Assembly: GCA_045119835.1 (NCBI GenBank)
Contig: JBGVED010000025.1
Coordinates: 1 to 25,946, forward strand
DNA from: CALVUJ01 sp045119835
GTDB taxonomy: Bacteria; Bacillota_I; Bacilli_A; RFN20; DUOF01
Direction of reading: 5' to 3'
Length of the DNA: 25,946 nucleotides
The notes below the pieces were generated by a model, which searched no databases, was not told where the DNA came from, and saw only the letters and a program-made list of their open reading frames with translations. Positions 8,657 through 17,647 of this stretch are shown here, one piece after another. The first letter of the stretch is position 1, and every line of letters starts with the position of its first letter. Made by a program: the position numbers and the translations under genes.

Positions 8657-9979
8657 ATGGACTATAATACATATTTGAAAAAGATTTTAGATGAAAAAGA
8701 AATTAAATTAATGGATGAAGAATATGGAAAGAAAGCTATTACTTCTTTAAGACTTAATTTATTGAAATTTAATAATCAAAAATTTGTTAGTTTGTTTAAT
8801 GGTTTAGAAAAACATAATTATGTAAATGAAGCATATTATTATGATAAGGAAAAATATGCTTTTGGTAAAAATGCTTTGCATAATGCTGGAGCATATTATA
8901 TTCAAGATGCTAGTGCAATGATGGTTGTTAATTTGCTTAATGTAGAAAAGGGCGATAAGGTATTGGATTTGTGTGCTGCTCCTGGAGGTAAGAGTAGTCA
9001 AATAGCATCATATTTAGATGGTACAGGATTGTTAGTTAGTAACGATATTAGCAGTAAGAGAGTTAAAGATTTAAGTGAAAATGTTGAGAGAATGGGTATT
9101 AATAATTGTGTAGTTATGAATGAAAGTGTAGATAAAATAAGTGAGTATTTTTGTGGTTATTTTGATAAGGTTGTATTAGATGCACCATGTAGTGGACAAG
9201 GGATGTTTAGGAAGAATAGTTTAACTTACGATGATTGGACTTATGAGAAAACTCTAAGTTTAGCTAATATTCAAAAAGAACTTATAGTGAAGGCGTATAA
9301 ATGCCTAAAAAAAGGTGGAGTGATGGTTTATTCTACTTGTACTTTTGCTACAGAAGAGAATGAAGATGTTATTAAATATTTGTTAGATAATAGTAATGCA
9401 AGTATTATTCCTATTGATTTGAAGAGTGATTTTAATGCATCTATTGGTTTACAAGGGGCAGTTAGATTATATCCTTTTAATTTTAAGGGTGAAGGTCATT
9501 TTATTTGTTTGATAAAGTGTAATGATAATCATGATTGTGATTTAAGGAATGGTAATATAGTAGCATTTAAAAAAGATGTAGATTTATATAGAACTTTTGA
9601 AAAAGAGAATTTGAATATACGATTAGAAGGTGATTTTATAAGAATGGGTGATGAGCTTCACTTATTACCAAGTAATTGCTTTTGTTTAGATAAGTTCAAG
9701 GTTTTACGTAATGGAATTCACTTAGGAACGCTTAAAGAAAAGAGGTTTGAACCAAATCACGCTTTAGCTTTATATTTGAATAAAGAAGATGTTAAAAGTG
9801 TTGTGGATTTTAGTTATGATAGTAAAGAAGTTAATAATTATTTAAAAGGTAATACTTTGGAAACAATAAATAAGAAAGGTTATGTTTTAATTTGTGTAGA
9901 AGGATTTTCTTTAGGTTGGTGTAAGGATGATGGAAGATTGCTTAAAAATTTATATCCAAAAGGTTTAAGAATTTTATAG
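8657..9979 (+). CDS. RsmF/NOL1-NOP2-Sun family rRNA (cytosine-C5) methyltransferase
   Basis: The 440-residue protein uses S-adenosylmethionine to methylate cytosine C5 in RNA, most likely 16S rRNA. The Rossmann SAM-binding motif 'LDLCAAPGGKS' is at residues 103-113. The family's two catalytic cysteines are in 'DAPCSG' (C178, motif IV) and 'STC' (C228, motif VI). An N-terminal substrate-binding part precedes the catalytic domain. A C-terminal extension of about 170 residues is consistent with the RsmF-type C-terminal and PUA-like domains of Firmicutes members. The ATG at 8657 follows an AAAAGGGG stretch. It is the first of four closely spaced + strand genes. Which cytosine is modified cannot be read from sequence, so I give no gene symbol; RsmF/YebU is the closest known type. 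Confidence 0.88.
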   Translation: MDYNTYLKKILDEKEIKLMDEEYGKKAITSLRLNLLKFNNQKFVSLFNGLEKHNYVNEAYYYDKEKYAFGKNALHNAGAYYIQDASAMMVVNLLNVEKGDKVLDLCAAPGGKSSQIASYLDGTGLLVSNDISSKRVKDLSENVERMGINNCVVMNESVDKISEYFCGYFDKVVLDAPCSGQGMFRKNSLTYDDWTYEKTLSLANIQKELIVKAYKCLKKGGVMVYSTCTFATEENEDVIKYLLDNSNASIIPIDLKSDFNASIGLQGAVRLYPFNFKGEGHFICLIKCNDNHDCDLRNGNIVAFKKDVDLYRTFEKENLNIRLEGDFIRMGDELHLLPSNCFCLDKFKVLRNGIHLGTLKEKRFEPNHALALYLNKEDVKSVVDFSYDSKEVNNYLKGNTLETINKKGYVLICVEGFSLGWCKDDGRLLKNLYPKGLRIL

Positions 9980-9993
9980 AGGAAGTGTTATAA

Positions 9994-11433
9994 GTGTCTG
10001 GAATACTTTTAAATGTAAGTTTACTTAATATATTTTTTATCATTATAGTTGTCTTTTTTGAAAAGAAGAAACCCGAAAGTATTTTGGCGTGGGTTCTTGT
10101 TTTGTTTTTTATACCCTATGTTGGAATAATTCTTTATATTGTTTTTGGAGAGTTTTTTCGTTTTAGTGTAAAGAAAAAGGAACGAGAAAAGATTTTAAAT
10201 GATGAATCTTTGTTAAAAATTATTCAAACTCAAATTAATTATTTAGAGAATGATAAAAATCTTAGAAATAATTATAGATGGGCAGATTTGGTTTTACTTA
10301 ATACTAAGGAAGCTAAAAGTATGGTTAGTTTTGATAACAATGTAGAAATATTTGATAAGGCTAGTGATAAGTATGATAGAATGTTTGAGGATATAAAGAA
10401 TGCTAAAAAATCTATTAATATATCTTATTATATTATTAGAAAGGATTTTTATGGTAAGCAATTACTTGATTTACTTGTAGAGAAGGTTAAGGAAGGTGTG
10501 GAAGTTAGGCTTATCTATGATCATATAGGTTCTAAAATTACATCTAAAAAGTTTTTTAAACCTCTTATTAAAGTAGGAGGAAAAGTAGAGAAATTTTTCC
10601 CTTCTAGAATTTTCCTCAAACTATATATAAATCATCGCAATCATAGAAAAATGGTTATTATTGATGGAGACATCGCTTATATTGGTGGGATGAATATAGG
10701 TAAAGAGTATGTTGGAGATGATAAAAAAATAGCTAAATGGGCAGATAGACACATAAGGATAGTTGGAGGAGCGGTGGCGAGTATTCAAACGCAGTTTTTC
10801 TTAGATTATTTATTTGTGTCTAAAGAGAGAATAGAGTGGGAGAATAAAGAGGTTATTTCTAAATTCTATAATTCTAAAATAAATGATAAAGGTAATAAGG
10901 CGATGCAAATTATTGCAAGTGGTCCTGACTATAAAGATAGTACTATTAGGGATTCGTATTTGAAGATGATTAATAATGCTAAAGAGAGTATAATTATAGA
11001 GACTCCTTATTTAATACCGGATGAGGCTATTTTAACTAGTATAAAATTAGCAGTTAGTAGTGGTGTTGATGTTAAAATTGTTATACCTGGAGTGCCTGAT
11101 AAGAAATCTGTTTATTATGCTACTTTGTCATATGCTAAGGAACTTATTGCAAGTGGAGTTAAAATTTATAAGTATAATGGTTTTATGCATTCTAAATTAT
11201 TGATTGTTGATAATGATATTGTTAATATAGGAAGTGCTAATATGGATAGGAGAAGTTTTAGTTTGAATTTTGAGATAAATGCGATCGTTTATGACAAGGA
11301 GTTTAATAAGGCGAATAGAAGTATTGTTAGCAAAGAATTAGAAGATAGTGAATTGATGAATAATGGAAAGAAAAATAATATTTTTTCAATTGTTTTGGAG
11401 AAATTAGCTAGGCTATTTTCTCCGATTATATAG
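9994..11433 (+). CDS. cls: Cardiolipin synthase (phospholipase D superfamily)
   Basis: This 479-residue membrane enzyme joins two phosphatidylglycerol molecules into cardiolipin and glycerol. Two hydrophobic segments at residues about 4-22 and 31-53 anchor it. Both phospholipase-D HKD motifs are intact: H217-x-K219-x4-D224 ('HRKMVIID') and H399-x-K401-x4-D406 ('HSKLLIVD'), each followed by G-x(2)-N or similar. Length and layout are those of bacterial Cls/ClsA proteins. It begins with GTG at 9994, 14 bases after the methyltransferase stop, with AGAGGAAG just upstream. Only one cls is visible here; paralogues elsewhere cannot be excluded. Confidence 0.93.
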   Translation: MSGILLNVSLLNIFFIIIVVFFEKKKPESILAWVLVLFFIPYVGIILYIVFGEFFRFSVKKKEREKILNDESLLKIIQTQINYLENDKNLRNNYRWADLVLLNTKEAKSMVSFDNNVEIFDKASDKYDRMFEDIKNAKKSINISYYIIRKDFYGKQLLDLLVEKVKEGVEVRLIYDHIGSKITSKKFFKPLIKVGGKVEKFFPSRIFLKLYINHRNHRKMVIIDGDIAYIGGMNIGKEYVGDDKKIAKWADRHIRIVGGAVASIQTQFFLDYLFVSKERIEWENKEVISKFYNSKINDKGNKAMQIIASGPDYKDSTIRDSYLKMINNAKESIIIETPYLIPDEAILTSIKLAVSSGVDVKIVIPGVPDKKSVYYATLSYAKELIASGVKIYKYNGFMHSKLLIVDNDIVNIGSANMDRRSFSLNFEINAIVYDKEFNKANRSIVSKELEDSELMNNGKKNNIFSIVLEKLARLFSPII

Positions 11434-11445
11434 GAGGTAGTAGTA

Positions 11446-12603
11446 ATGAAGGCGTGTGGATTAGTAGTAGAGTATAATCCTTTGCATAATGGTCATTTGT
11501 ATCATTTAAAGAAAAGTAAAGAATTAAGCGGATGTGATGTTGTAATAGGTGTTATGTCACCTAATTTTGTTCAAAGAGGAGAACCCTCAATTGTTAGTAA
11601 AAAAGAAAGGGTTAAGGCGGCACTTGATTCTGGGGTTAATATAATAGTAGAACTTCCTACTTTGTATGCAGTGGAGAACGCTAATATATTTGCAAAATAT
11701 GCTTTAAATATTTTAAATGAATTAAAGGTTAGTAGTATTTGTTTTGGTAGCGAAAGTGGCAATACGCAAGATTTTTTAAATAAATATTCTAAATCTTCTT
11801 TGCTTACACCTCATTTGGACTTTTTAGTTAGTGATTTAATGGATGAGGGGTATGCTTATCCTAAGGCTATGGCTCTTGCTTTAAAGCAAATGGATGAGAT
11901 AAGACTTGAGACTCCAAATGATATATTGGGTTTAGCTTATTATAATGAGATAAATAAAAATAATTATCCTATTGAGATACATACAATAAAAAGAGTTAAT
12001 AATTATAATGATGATTCATTAAATTATGAAAATGTAAGTGCTAAAGCTATTAGGGAAGTTTTAAAGAATAGTAAAGACGTTAGCAAATATACTTCAATGT
12101 CATTTGATGAGGAGCTATTTTATTTGGATGATTATTTTTCATTATTAAAATATAAAATTTTAACTATGAGTGTAGAGGAACTTCAGGGCATTCATTTGAT
12201 GGAAGAGGGAATTGAGAATTTATTTAAAAAGAAGATTGTTGAGAGTCATACTATGAATGAATTTATTAATGCGTGTGTTTGTAAAAGATATACATTTGCT
12301 AGGATTAAAAGAACAATAGTGCATATTCTTTTAAATACTAAAAAAGATTTTGCTAGAGAGGTTCTTAGTCAAGATATTAAATATATTAGACTTTTAGGAT
12401 TTGATAGTAAAGGTAGTGAATATTTAAAGGAGAAGAGAAAAGAAATAGAAATTCCTGTATTATCTAAGTTTAGGGGAAATTCTTTTGCTTTATTACAATA
12501 TGAAAAGCAAGCTACTTATACATATGCGAGTATAAAAAGTGAAGAAGTTAGAAGTAAACTTTATGAAGAAGAACATTTTTTGTTTCCTATAAGAAAGGAT
12601 TAG
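11446..12603 (+). CDS. tmcAL: tRNA(Met) cytidine acetate ligase TmcAL
   Basis: The 385-residue protein is recognisable as TmcAL (YlbM in B. subtilis). It uses acetate and ATP to form N4-acetylcytidine at the wobble base of elongator tRNA-Met, keeping AUG decoding accurate. The nucleotidyltransferase fold begins immediately: 'GLVVEYNPLHNGH', with the HxGH-type ATP site at residues 14-17. 'SPNFVQRGEPSIVSK' follows near 38-52, and the 'VELPT' and 'CFGSESG' segments typical of the family near 68-105. The length is close to the family norm. The ATG at 11446 has a strong AGGAGG at 11433-11438, 12 bases after cls. Its grouping with an rRNA methyltransferase gives this operon an RNA-modification flavour. 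Confidence 0.93.
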   Translation: MKACGLVVEYNPLHNGHLYHLKKSKELSGCDVVIGVMSPNFVQRGEPSIVSKKERVKAALDSGVNIIVELPTLYAVENANIFAKYALNILNELKVSSICFGSESGNTQDFLNKYSKSSLLTPHLDFLVSDLMDEGYAYPKAMALALKQMDEIRLETPNDILGLAYYNEINKNNYPIEIHTIKRVNNYNDDSLNYENVSAKAIREVLKNSKDVSKYTSMSFDEELFYLDDYFSLLKYKILTMSVEELQGIHLMEEGIENLFKKKIVESHTMNEFINACVCKRYTFARIKRTIVHILLNTKKDFAREVLSQDIKYIRLLGFDSKGSEYLKEKRKEIEIPVLSKFRGNSFALLQYEKQATYTYASIKSEEVRSKLYEEEHFLFPIRKD

Positions 12604-12610
12604 TAATTTT

Positions 12611-13138
12611 ATGTATTATGTTTCACAGATTTTTGTGATTTTGGGGTATATATTTTTAGGGGTTACTTATTTATTAAAAAAGAGAAGTGTTATTTTACAG
12701 ATTTCTTTACTTTCGCTTGTATCTACTTTATTAGGTTACGCTTTTTTGTCTGCTCATGTTGGAATGGCAATGATGTTTGTTGCTATATGTAGAAATATAA
12801 TTTTTTGTGTTCAAGATGCAAAAGTTAAAAATTTTGAGAATAAGAAGAATGATTTATTTATCTTATTATTTTTATATTTGATTACTATTATTTTGGCAGC
12901 TTTTACTTATGAGGGATTATTTAGTTTGTTATCTGTATTAGCTACAATGGTTTATACGTATTCTATTTGGCAAAAGAATTCTATGGTATATAAAATACTT
13001 GGTATTCCTGCGAGTTTGTTGTGGGTTTGTTATAATATATTTGTAAATTCTCTTTTTGGTATAATTTTAGAAAGTTTATTGGTTATATGTGAAATAATAG
13101 GTGTTATTGAATACAATAAAAAAAGAGATCTATTGTAA
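12611..13138 (+). CDS. YgjV-like integral membrane protein
   Basis: The 175-residue protein is almost entirely hydrophobic, with about five to six predicted membrane spans. It resembles the YgjV / 'bacterial inner membrane protein' family, whose function is not known to me; the resemblance rests on the early 'LGYIFLGVTYL' segment, the 'FVAICRNIIFC' segment and the overall layout. It starts 7 bases after tmcAL with only a weak Shine-Dalgarno (AAAGGAT), so it is probably translated from the same message and perhaps coupled. Its last codons overlap the convergent - strand gene by 9 bases, and its 3' end contains the - strand terminator. Confidence 0.7.
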   Translation: MYYVSQIFVILGYIFLGVTYLLKKRSVILQISLLSLVSTLLGYAFLSAHVGMAMMFVAICRNIIFCVQDAKVKNFENKKNDLFILLFLYLITIILAAFTYEGLFSLLSVLATMVYTYSIWQKNSMVYKILGIPASLLWVCYNIFVNSLFGIILESLLVICEIIGVIEYNKKRDLL

Positions 13139-13153
13139 ATAATCAGATCTCTT
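13115..13153 (-). terminator. Intrinsic terminator of the pheST-protease operon
   Basis: A perfect 9-bp inverted repeat (AAGAGATCT at 13123-13131, AGATCTCTT at 13145-13153) encloses a 13-base loop. On the - strand it is followed directly by a run of seven T. On the + strand no T run follows, so it should act on the - strand only. It lies across the last codons of both convergent genes. Confidence 0.8.
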
Positions 13154-13582
13154 CATATAATCTTTTAATTTATCTATATTTTCTATTTCTATAGTTTGGA
13201 GATTTCTAGCAATCTCTTTTATTTTAGTATTTGCTTCACTGTATTTATTCAATAAGTGTGTACTGCTTTCTATTCCCATTTCACTACCTTTTATAAATGA
13301 TTCTATGTAATCATTTTCATCGCTCTTTTTAAAAGATGAAAGCTGTACTTGCATCCATAAAAATGCTCTTGAGATTGCATTTGTGTTTTTTAGTTTTTTT
13401 TCTTTATCATTTATTACTTTATGAAGGTCTTTTTGGAGTTCTTCATATTTTTCTACATGTGAAAATAGGTAGTTTTTCAAGTTGCTGTTTTTTAATTTTC
13501 CTGCCATTGTAGTACCTGATTCTATGGCCATTGATAGATCACTATTCAATTTATTTGCTAGTTCCATATCTTGTTTTTTCAT
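13130..13582 (-). CDS. Small helical protein of unknown function
   Basis: The 150-residue product is charged and appears all-helical. Four helix-length heptad-like segments can be seen (about residues 5-30, 37-68, 70-115 and 116-145), with no signal peptide or membrane span. The layout recalls ferritin-like four-helix-bundle proteins such as the DUF2383 type, but I do not see a clear metal-binding Glu/His set, so this is only a fold guess. It is the last gene of the pheST-led unit, about 40 bases after the protease gene, with AGGTGAT before the ATG. Its stop codon region coincides with the operon terminator. Confidence 0.6.
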   Translation of the reverse strand: MKKQDMELANKLNSDLSMAIESGTTMAGKLKNSNLKNYLFSHVEKYEELQKDLHKVINDKEKKLKNTNAISRAFLWMQVQLSSFKKSDENDYIESFIKGSEMGIESSTHLLNKYSEANTKIKEIARNLQTIEIENIDKLKDYMKRSDYLQ

Positions 13583-13621
13583 TTATATCACCTAAAGTTA
13601 TTATGTGAATAAATGCTTTTT

Positions 13622-14413
13622 CTATTCTTCAAAGAAATGGATGTTATTGTTTTTTAAAAATTCTTTTATTATATTTACGTGAATGCTTTGTCCTAAATTT
13701 AAAAATGGGTAATCACTTATTATTTTTTTGTTACCTCTAATATTAATTTCTTGATTTATAATATCAAATCCTAAATGATAATGTTTAGTTAAATTTTGCA
13801 TTCCATATATGATTCCATTTTGATCGAATAGTGGTGCTCCGCTTTGGCCATTAAATCCAGGGGTAGACATTTCTATTCCATAAATCTGGTTTTGGTCTTT
13901 AACCAAACGAGTTATAATTCCATCTATTGGGAAAATAGGTACGTTAGTGTTACCTTGGTTAGTAAAAATAAGTTTATCTTCGCTATTTATTTTATAATTG
14001 TTAAATTCTGGGAAGGCATATCCTAATCGACATAAGCTTTTTCCTTGTTTAATATCTAAATCATCTTTTAAGAAAATACAATGGCCATCATATAATTTCC
14101 CAATACCATTAATTTTGATTATTGCTAAGTCATATGTTGGGTGGAGGATGTATTGTAATGAATTTATTATTTCATAGCAGTTATGAAAGCTTACAATAGC
14201 ATCCTTTATTTCAGTGTTTTCTAGTTTTTGATTTTTTAATTTATCAAAACCTATTAAGGTGTTTACTACATGTTTGCAGGTGATTGCTACACCTTCATCA
14301 TTTACAAAAAAGATTGTAGCGGTTGATGAAAATAGTTCATCATTATTTAATCTTTGTACAAAACAAATTGGTCTAACAAATCTAGAGACATTTTCTATAG
14401 CTTTAACAAACAT
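13622..14413 (-). CDS. Trypsin-like serine protease without signal peptide
   Basis: The 263-residue protein has a chymotrypsin/HtrA-type protease layout. Catalytic residues are His48 in 'ITCKHVV', Asp95 in 'HPTYDLAII', and Ser191 in 'GFNGQSGAPLF' (the GxSGxP oxyanion motif). All three are present, so it should be active. It has no signal peptide, no membrane anchor and no PDZ domain, and the chain ends about 70 residues after the Ser, which points to a cytoplasmic single-domain protease. Its ATG overlaps the stop of the preceding gene by one base (TAATG), so the two are translationally coupled. The target is unknown; the coupled membrane coiled-coil protein is the obvious candidate partner. 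Confidence 0.85.
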   Translation of the reverse strand: MFVKAIENVSRFVRPICFVQRLNNDELFSSTATIFFVNDEGVAITCKHVVNTLIGFDKLKNQKLENTEIKDAIVSFHNCYEIINSLQYILHPTYDLAIIKINGIGKLYDGHCIFLKDDLDIKQGKSLCRLGYAFPEFNNYKINSEDKLIFTNQGNTNVPIFPIDGIITRLVKDQNQIYGIEMSTPGFNGQSGAPLFDQNGIIYGMQNLTKHYHLGFDIINQEINIRGNKKIISDYPFLNLGQSIHVNIIKEFLKNNNIHFFEE

Positions 14414-15252
14414 TATTTTAATACCTTTAAATATGTGATTAGAGATAAAGCGATTATCAATAAATAGGAGATAAAGGTAAAAATAGATATTCTATTTATT
14501 TTTTTGTTTAATCGGTTTATTTTGCTAATCATTATTTTTTCGTTTTTTTCATAACTATTTACTTTTTCTTTATAATTTAACTCTAGATTTTCAAATTTTT
14601 CTTTATATGTAGTTTCTAAATTTGTTAGTCTTTGATTTATTTTTTCATTAGTGAAAATGATATTTTTTAGTCTTTCATCGTTGTTTTTAATTTCTTTAAC
14701 CATTTTTTTGATTTTTAGTAAGTAATTTAATACTTCGACCTCTCCACCATTTACTTCACCTAATTCATCAATTGTTTGTAGAATTGTATCATAATCATCA
14801 GCCATCTTTCCGCTTGCTCCTAAAAACATAACAAGGAGGTCCAATGTTTTTTGTTGAATCTCGCTCATTTTATTTACATTTTTGGAAATAGTTCGGATAT
14901 TTTCTCCTTTTTTCCAGAAGGATTCGCTGTTTTTTTGGGACTCTATTTTTTGCATAGTCTCTGATACTTCTTTTATTTCTTTAGCACAAGCACTTATGTT
15001 ATTTCTAACTATGTTTATAAATTCAGTGCTTGCTGCATCAACGATTTCTTTTTTTTCTTCTATATCTATTACTTGGATTTCTTCGTCAAGATTTTTGGGT
15101 TTTATTTCTTCTGCTTCTACTTCAATAGAATCTTGAAGAGAATCGAGTTCATCGATTACTTCTTTTTCAATATTATATTCTTCGAATCCTTTAGGTGGTA
15201 AATCTTTTAAAGTTTCTTCCTTTATTTCTTTGGTGTCTTTGTTTTTTTTCAT
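14413..15252 (-). CDS. Coiled-coil protein with C-terminal membrane anchor, unknown function
   Basis: The 279-residue protein has an acidic, Glu/Lys-rich low-complexity start (residues 1-75). A helical middle follows (about 76-190, including 'FLGASGKMADDYDTIL'), then a coiled coil (about 190-255), and one membrane span at about 256-276 with a short basic tail. With no signal peptide, this is tail-anchored topology with the bulk in the cytoplasm. I do not recognise the family. Its ATG lies 9 bases past the pheT stop, and its Shine-Dalgarno (AGGTGA) abuts the end of pheT, so it appears to be transcribed with pheST. It overlaps the protease start by one base. Confidence 0.7.
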   Translation of the reverse strand: MKKNKDTKEIKEETLKDLPPKGFEEYNIEKEVIDELDSLQDSIEVEAEEIKPKNLDEEIQVIDIEEKKEIVDAASTEFINIVRNNISACAKEIKEVSETMQKIESQKNSESFWKKGENIRTISKNVNKMSEIQQKTLDLLVMFLGASGKMADDYDTILQTIDELGEVNGGEVEVLNYLLKIKKMVKEIKNNDERLKNIIFTNEKINQRLTNLETTYKEKFENLELNYKEKVNSYEKNEKIMISKINRLNKKINRISIFTFISYLLIIALSLITYLKVLK

Positions 15253-15260
15253 TTTTTCAC

Positions 15261-17642
15261 CTACTTTTCTAGTGTGTCTCCTCTTAGTTTAGCACCTATT
15301 TTATCTTCAACATCTTTTATTATTTTATTAAATACTTGCATAACTTCTTCTTCTAGTAAAGTTTTGGTAGTATCTTTAAATGTTAATTTGTATGCGATTG
15401 ATTTTTTGCCTTCTTCAATATTGTTATAAATATCAAATTCTTTGCAAGAATCTAATAGTTTTCCTCCAGACCTCTTTATTTGAGTTCGAACTACTTCACT
15501 TTCAATATTGTTATCTATGATGAAGGCAATGTCTTTAACCATTTCAGGATATTTATTAGCTTCTTTAAATTTAATTGGCTTAATTTGTTTGTTGTAAAGC
15601 TTTGTCATAGAAATTTCTGCTAGATAGATTTCATCTTTTTTATAACTAGGATGAATTCTTCCTATAACGCCAATTTCCTCTCTATCTAAGTATATTCTAG
15701 CACTAATTCCTGGATGCATTGTGTCGACTTCTGCTTTTTTAAACGAATATCTATTTTTAAATCCTAAGTAGTCTAATAAGTTTTCTATTATTCCTTTAAT
15801 GTAGTAAAAATCGCATTTTGCAAAATTACCTTGCCATTCGTTATTAATGTAGTTTCCTTTTACAAGTATTGCTACCTTACTATCTTCATTGTAGTTAATG
15901 TCATAAGTTTTAGCTATTTCATATAATTGAATTGTATCTATTTTACGCGCTTTGTTGTAATCATAAACATTAATTAATGAAGGTAGAAGGGAAGTTCTTA
16001 CTACAGATTTGTCTATAGTCATAGGATTAGGTAGTCTAACTTGTATTTTATTTTCATAGTTAAATGTTTTAGCCATTTCTTCACTAGTTAATGTATAAGT
16101 TTTTGTTTCATTAATTCCTAGTGCTCTTAATCTTTTAGAGATTTCTTTTCTTATTTTTACATCTCCTACATAGACACCACGTCTTGTAGTTAGCTTAGGT
16201 AATGTTGATTCTAGATTATGGTAGCCATATAATCTACCGATTTCTTCTGCGATATCATTAACGTTTTCATCTATGTCTAATCTACGGCGAGGAATAGTAA
16301 CTGTGAAATAACCATTTTTTAAAGTGTAAGGGAAGTCTAAGCGATTAAGTTCTGTTTCAACATCGTTGTCAGTTAGTGAAAGTCCTAATAGTGTAGATAC
16401 TTCTTTAGTTTTAAATGTAACTGTTTTTTCTGTTTTATCTATATTATCATGAATAAGTGTTCCAGTTAGTACTTTAGCATTAGCGTATTTTTGAAGTAGG
16501 TAACATGCTCTTTCAATTGCGGCATTAGTGTATTCATAACTTAATCCTTTACCATATCTAATTGATGCTTCACTTCTTAAATCTAGAGATGATGCTGTAT
16601 ATCTTATGCTTACTGCATCAAATATAGCGCTTTCAATTAAAATAGTTTTAGTGTTGCTATCAACTTCAGTATTTTCTCCACCCATTACTCCGGCGATACA
16701 AACTGGTTTATTTCCATCTGTGATGACAATGTCAGAAGATTTTAAAACTCTTTTATTTCCATCTAGGGTAACTATTTCTTCCCCTTCATTAGCGTCTCTT
16801 ACTAAAATTTGATTTCCTAGTTTATCTTTGTCGAAGAAGTGAAGGGGTTGACCATATTCTAACATTACGTAGTTAGAGATATCTACTACATTATTAATTG
16901 GCCTCATACCTGCAGAGATTAATCTTTTCTTTATGAATTCTGGAGATTGTTTTATTTCTACATTTGTTACCATTTTAGCTAGGTAGTAAGGACATTTTTT
17001 TGTATCTACTTTTATACTAAAATGCTTATTTATTTCATCATTTATTGTTGAATAATTGCTTTCTGGTAGTTTTACTTTTTTATTTAGGATACAAGCTATT
17101 TCATAGGCAAAACCAATGTGATAATAACAGTCGTTGTTTCTATGTTTGTGAACATCTAATTCATATACTGTATCATCGCTTCCTAGATAAATATTAGCAT
17201 CAGTTCCTGGTTTTAATTCAGTATCTAATTCTTCGATTCCTCTAGCATATGCTTCATCAGTTTTCTTTTCTAATCCTAATTCATATAGTGCACAAATCAT
17301 ACCATTTGATTCTTGTCCTCTAATTTTACCAACTTTTATTTCAAAGTCTCCTGGAAGAATGCATCCTGGAAGAGCTACTAAAACTTTTAGTCCTTTTCTA
17401 ACATTAGGAGCACCACATACTATTTGAGTAACTTTTTCTCCAATGTCAACTTGGCATACATGTAAGTGGTCGCTATCAGGGTGATCGACACATTCTTTTA
17501 CTTCACCAATAACTAAATGCTCTATACGACTTTTCATTACTTTTTCTACATTAACACCGGCTTTTGTTACTTTAACTGCTAGTTCATTTAAATCCTCATT
17601 TTCTATATCAATATAATCTTTAACCCAATTTAAACTTATCAT
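15261..17642 (-). CDS. pheT: Phenylalanine-tRNA ligase beta subunit
   Basis: The 793-residue protein is the beta chain of the alpha2-beta2 phenylalanyl-tRNA synthetase. N-terminally there is an EMAP/tRNA-binding (OB) domain ('VIGEVKECVDHPDSDHLHVCQ', about residues 45-70). B3/B4 editing-type sequence follows (about 210-375), a B5 domain (about 400-475), the catalytic-like core, and a C-terminal ferredoxin-fold anticodon-binding domain (about 700-790). Length is normal for bacterial PheT. It starts 5 bases after pheS; the GGGAGG ribosome site overlaps the pheS end. Three accessory genes follow with no terminator in between. Confidence 0.97.
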   Translation of the reverse strand: MISLNWVKDYIDIENEDLNELAVKVTKAGVNVEKVMKSRIEHLVIGEVKECVDHPDSDHLHVCQVDIGEKVTQIVCGAPNVRKGLKVLVALPGCILPGDFEIKVGKIRGQESNGMICALYELGLEKKTDEAYARGIEELDTELKPGTDANIYLGSDDTVYELDVHKHRNNDCYYHIGFAYEIACILNKKVKLPESNYSTINDEINKHFSIKVDTKKCPYYLAKMVTNVEIKQSPEFIKKRLISAGMRPINNVVDISNYVMLEYGQPLHFFDKDKLGNQILVRDANEGEEIVTLDGNKRVLKSSDIVITDGNKPVCIAGVMGGENTEVDSNTKTILIESAIFDAVSIRYTASSLDLRSEASIRYGKGLSYEYTNAAIERACYLLQKYANAKVLTGTLIHDNIDKTEKTVTFKTKEVSTLLGLSLTDNDVETELNRLDFPYTLKNGYFTVTIPRRRLDIDENVNDIAEEIGRLYGYHNLESTLPKLTTRRGVYVGDVKIRKEISKRLRALGINETKTYTLTSEEMAKTFNYENKIQVRLPNPMTIDKSVVRTSLLPSLINVYDYNKARKIDTIQLYEIAKTYDINYNEDSKVAILVKGNYINNEWQGNFAKCDFYYIKGIIENLLDYLGFKNRYSFKKAEVDTMHPGISARIYLDREEIGVIGRIHPSYKKDEIYLAEISMTKLYNKQIKPIKFKEANKYPEMVKDIAFIIDNNIESEVVRTQIKRSGGKLLDSCKEFDIYNNIEEGKKSIAYKLTFKDTTKTLLEEEVMQVFNKIIKDVEDKIGAKLRGDTLEK

Positions 17643-17647
17643 TTTTA

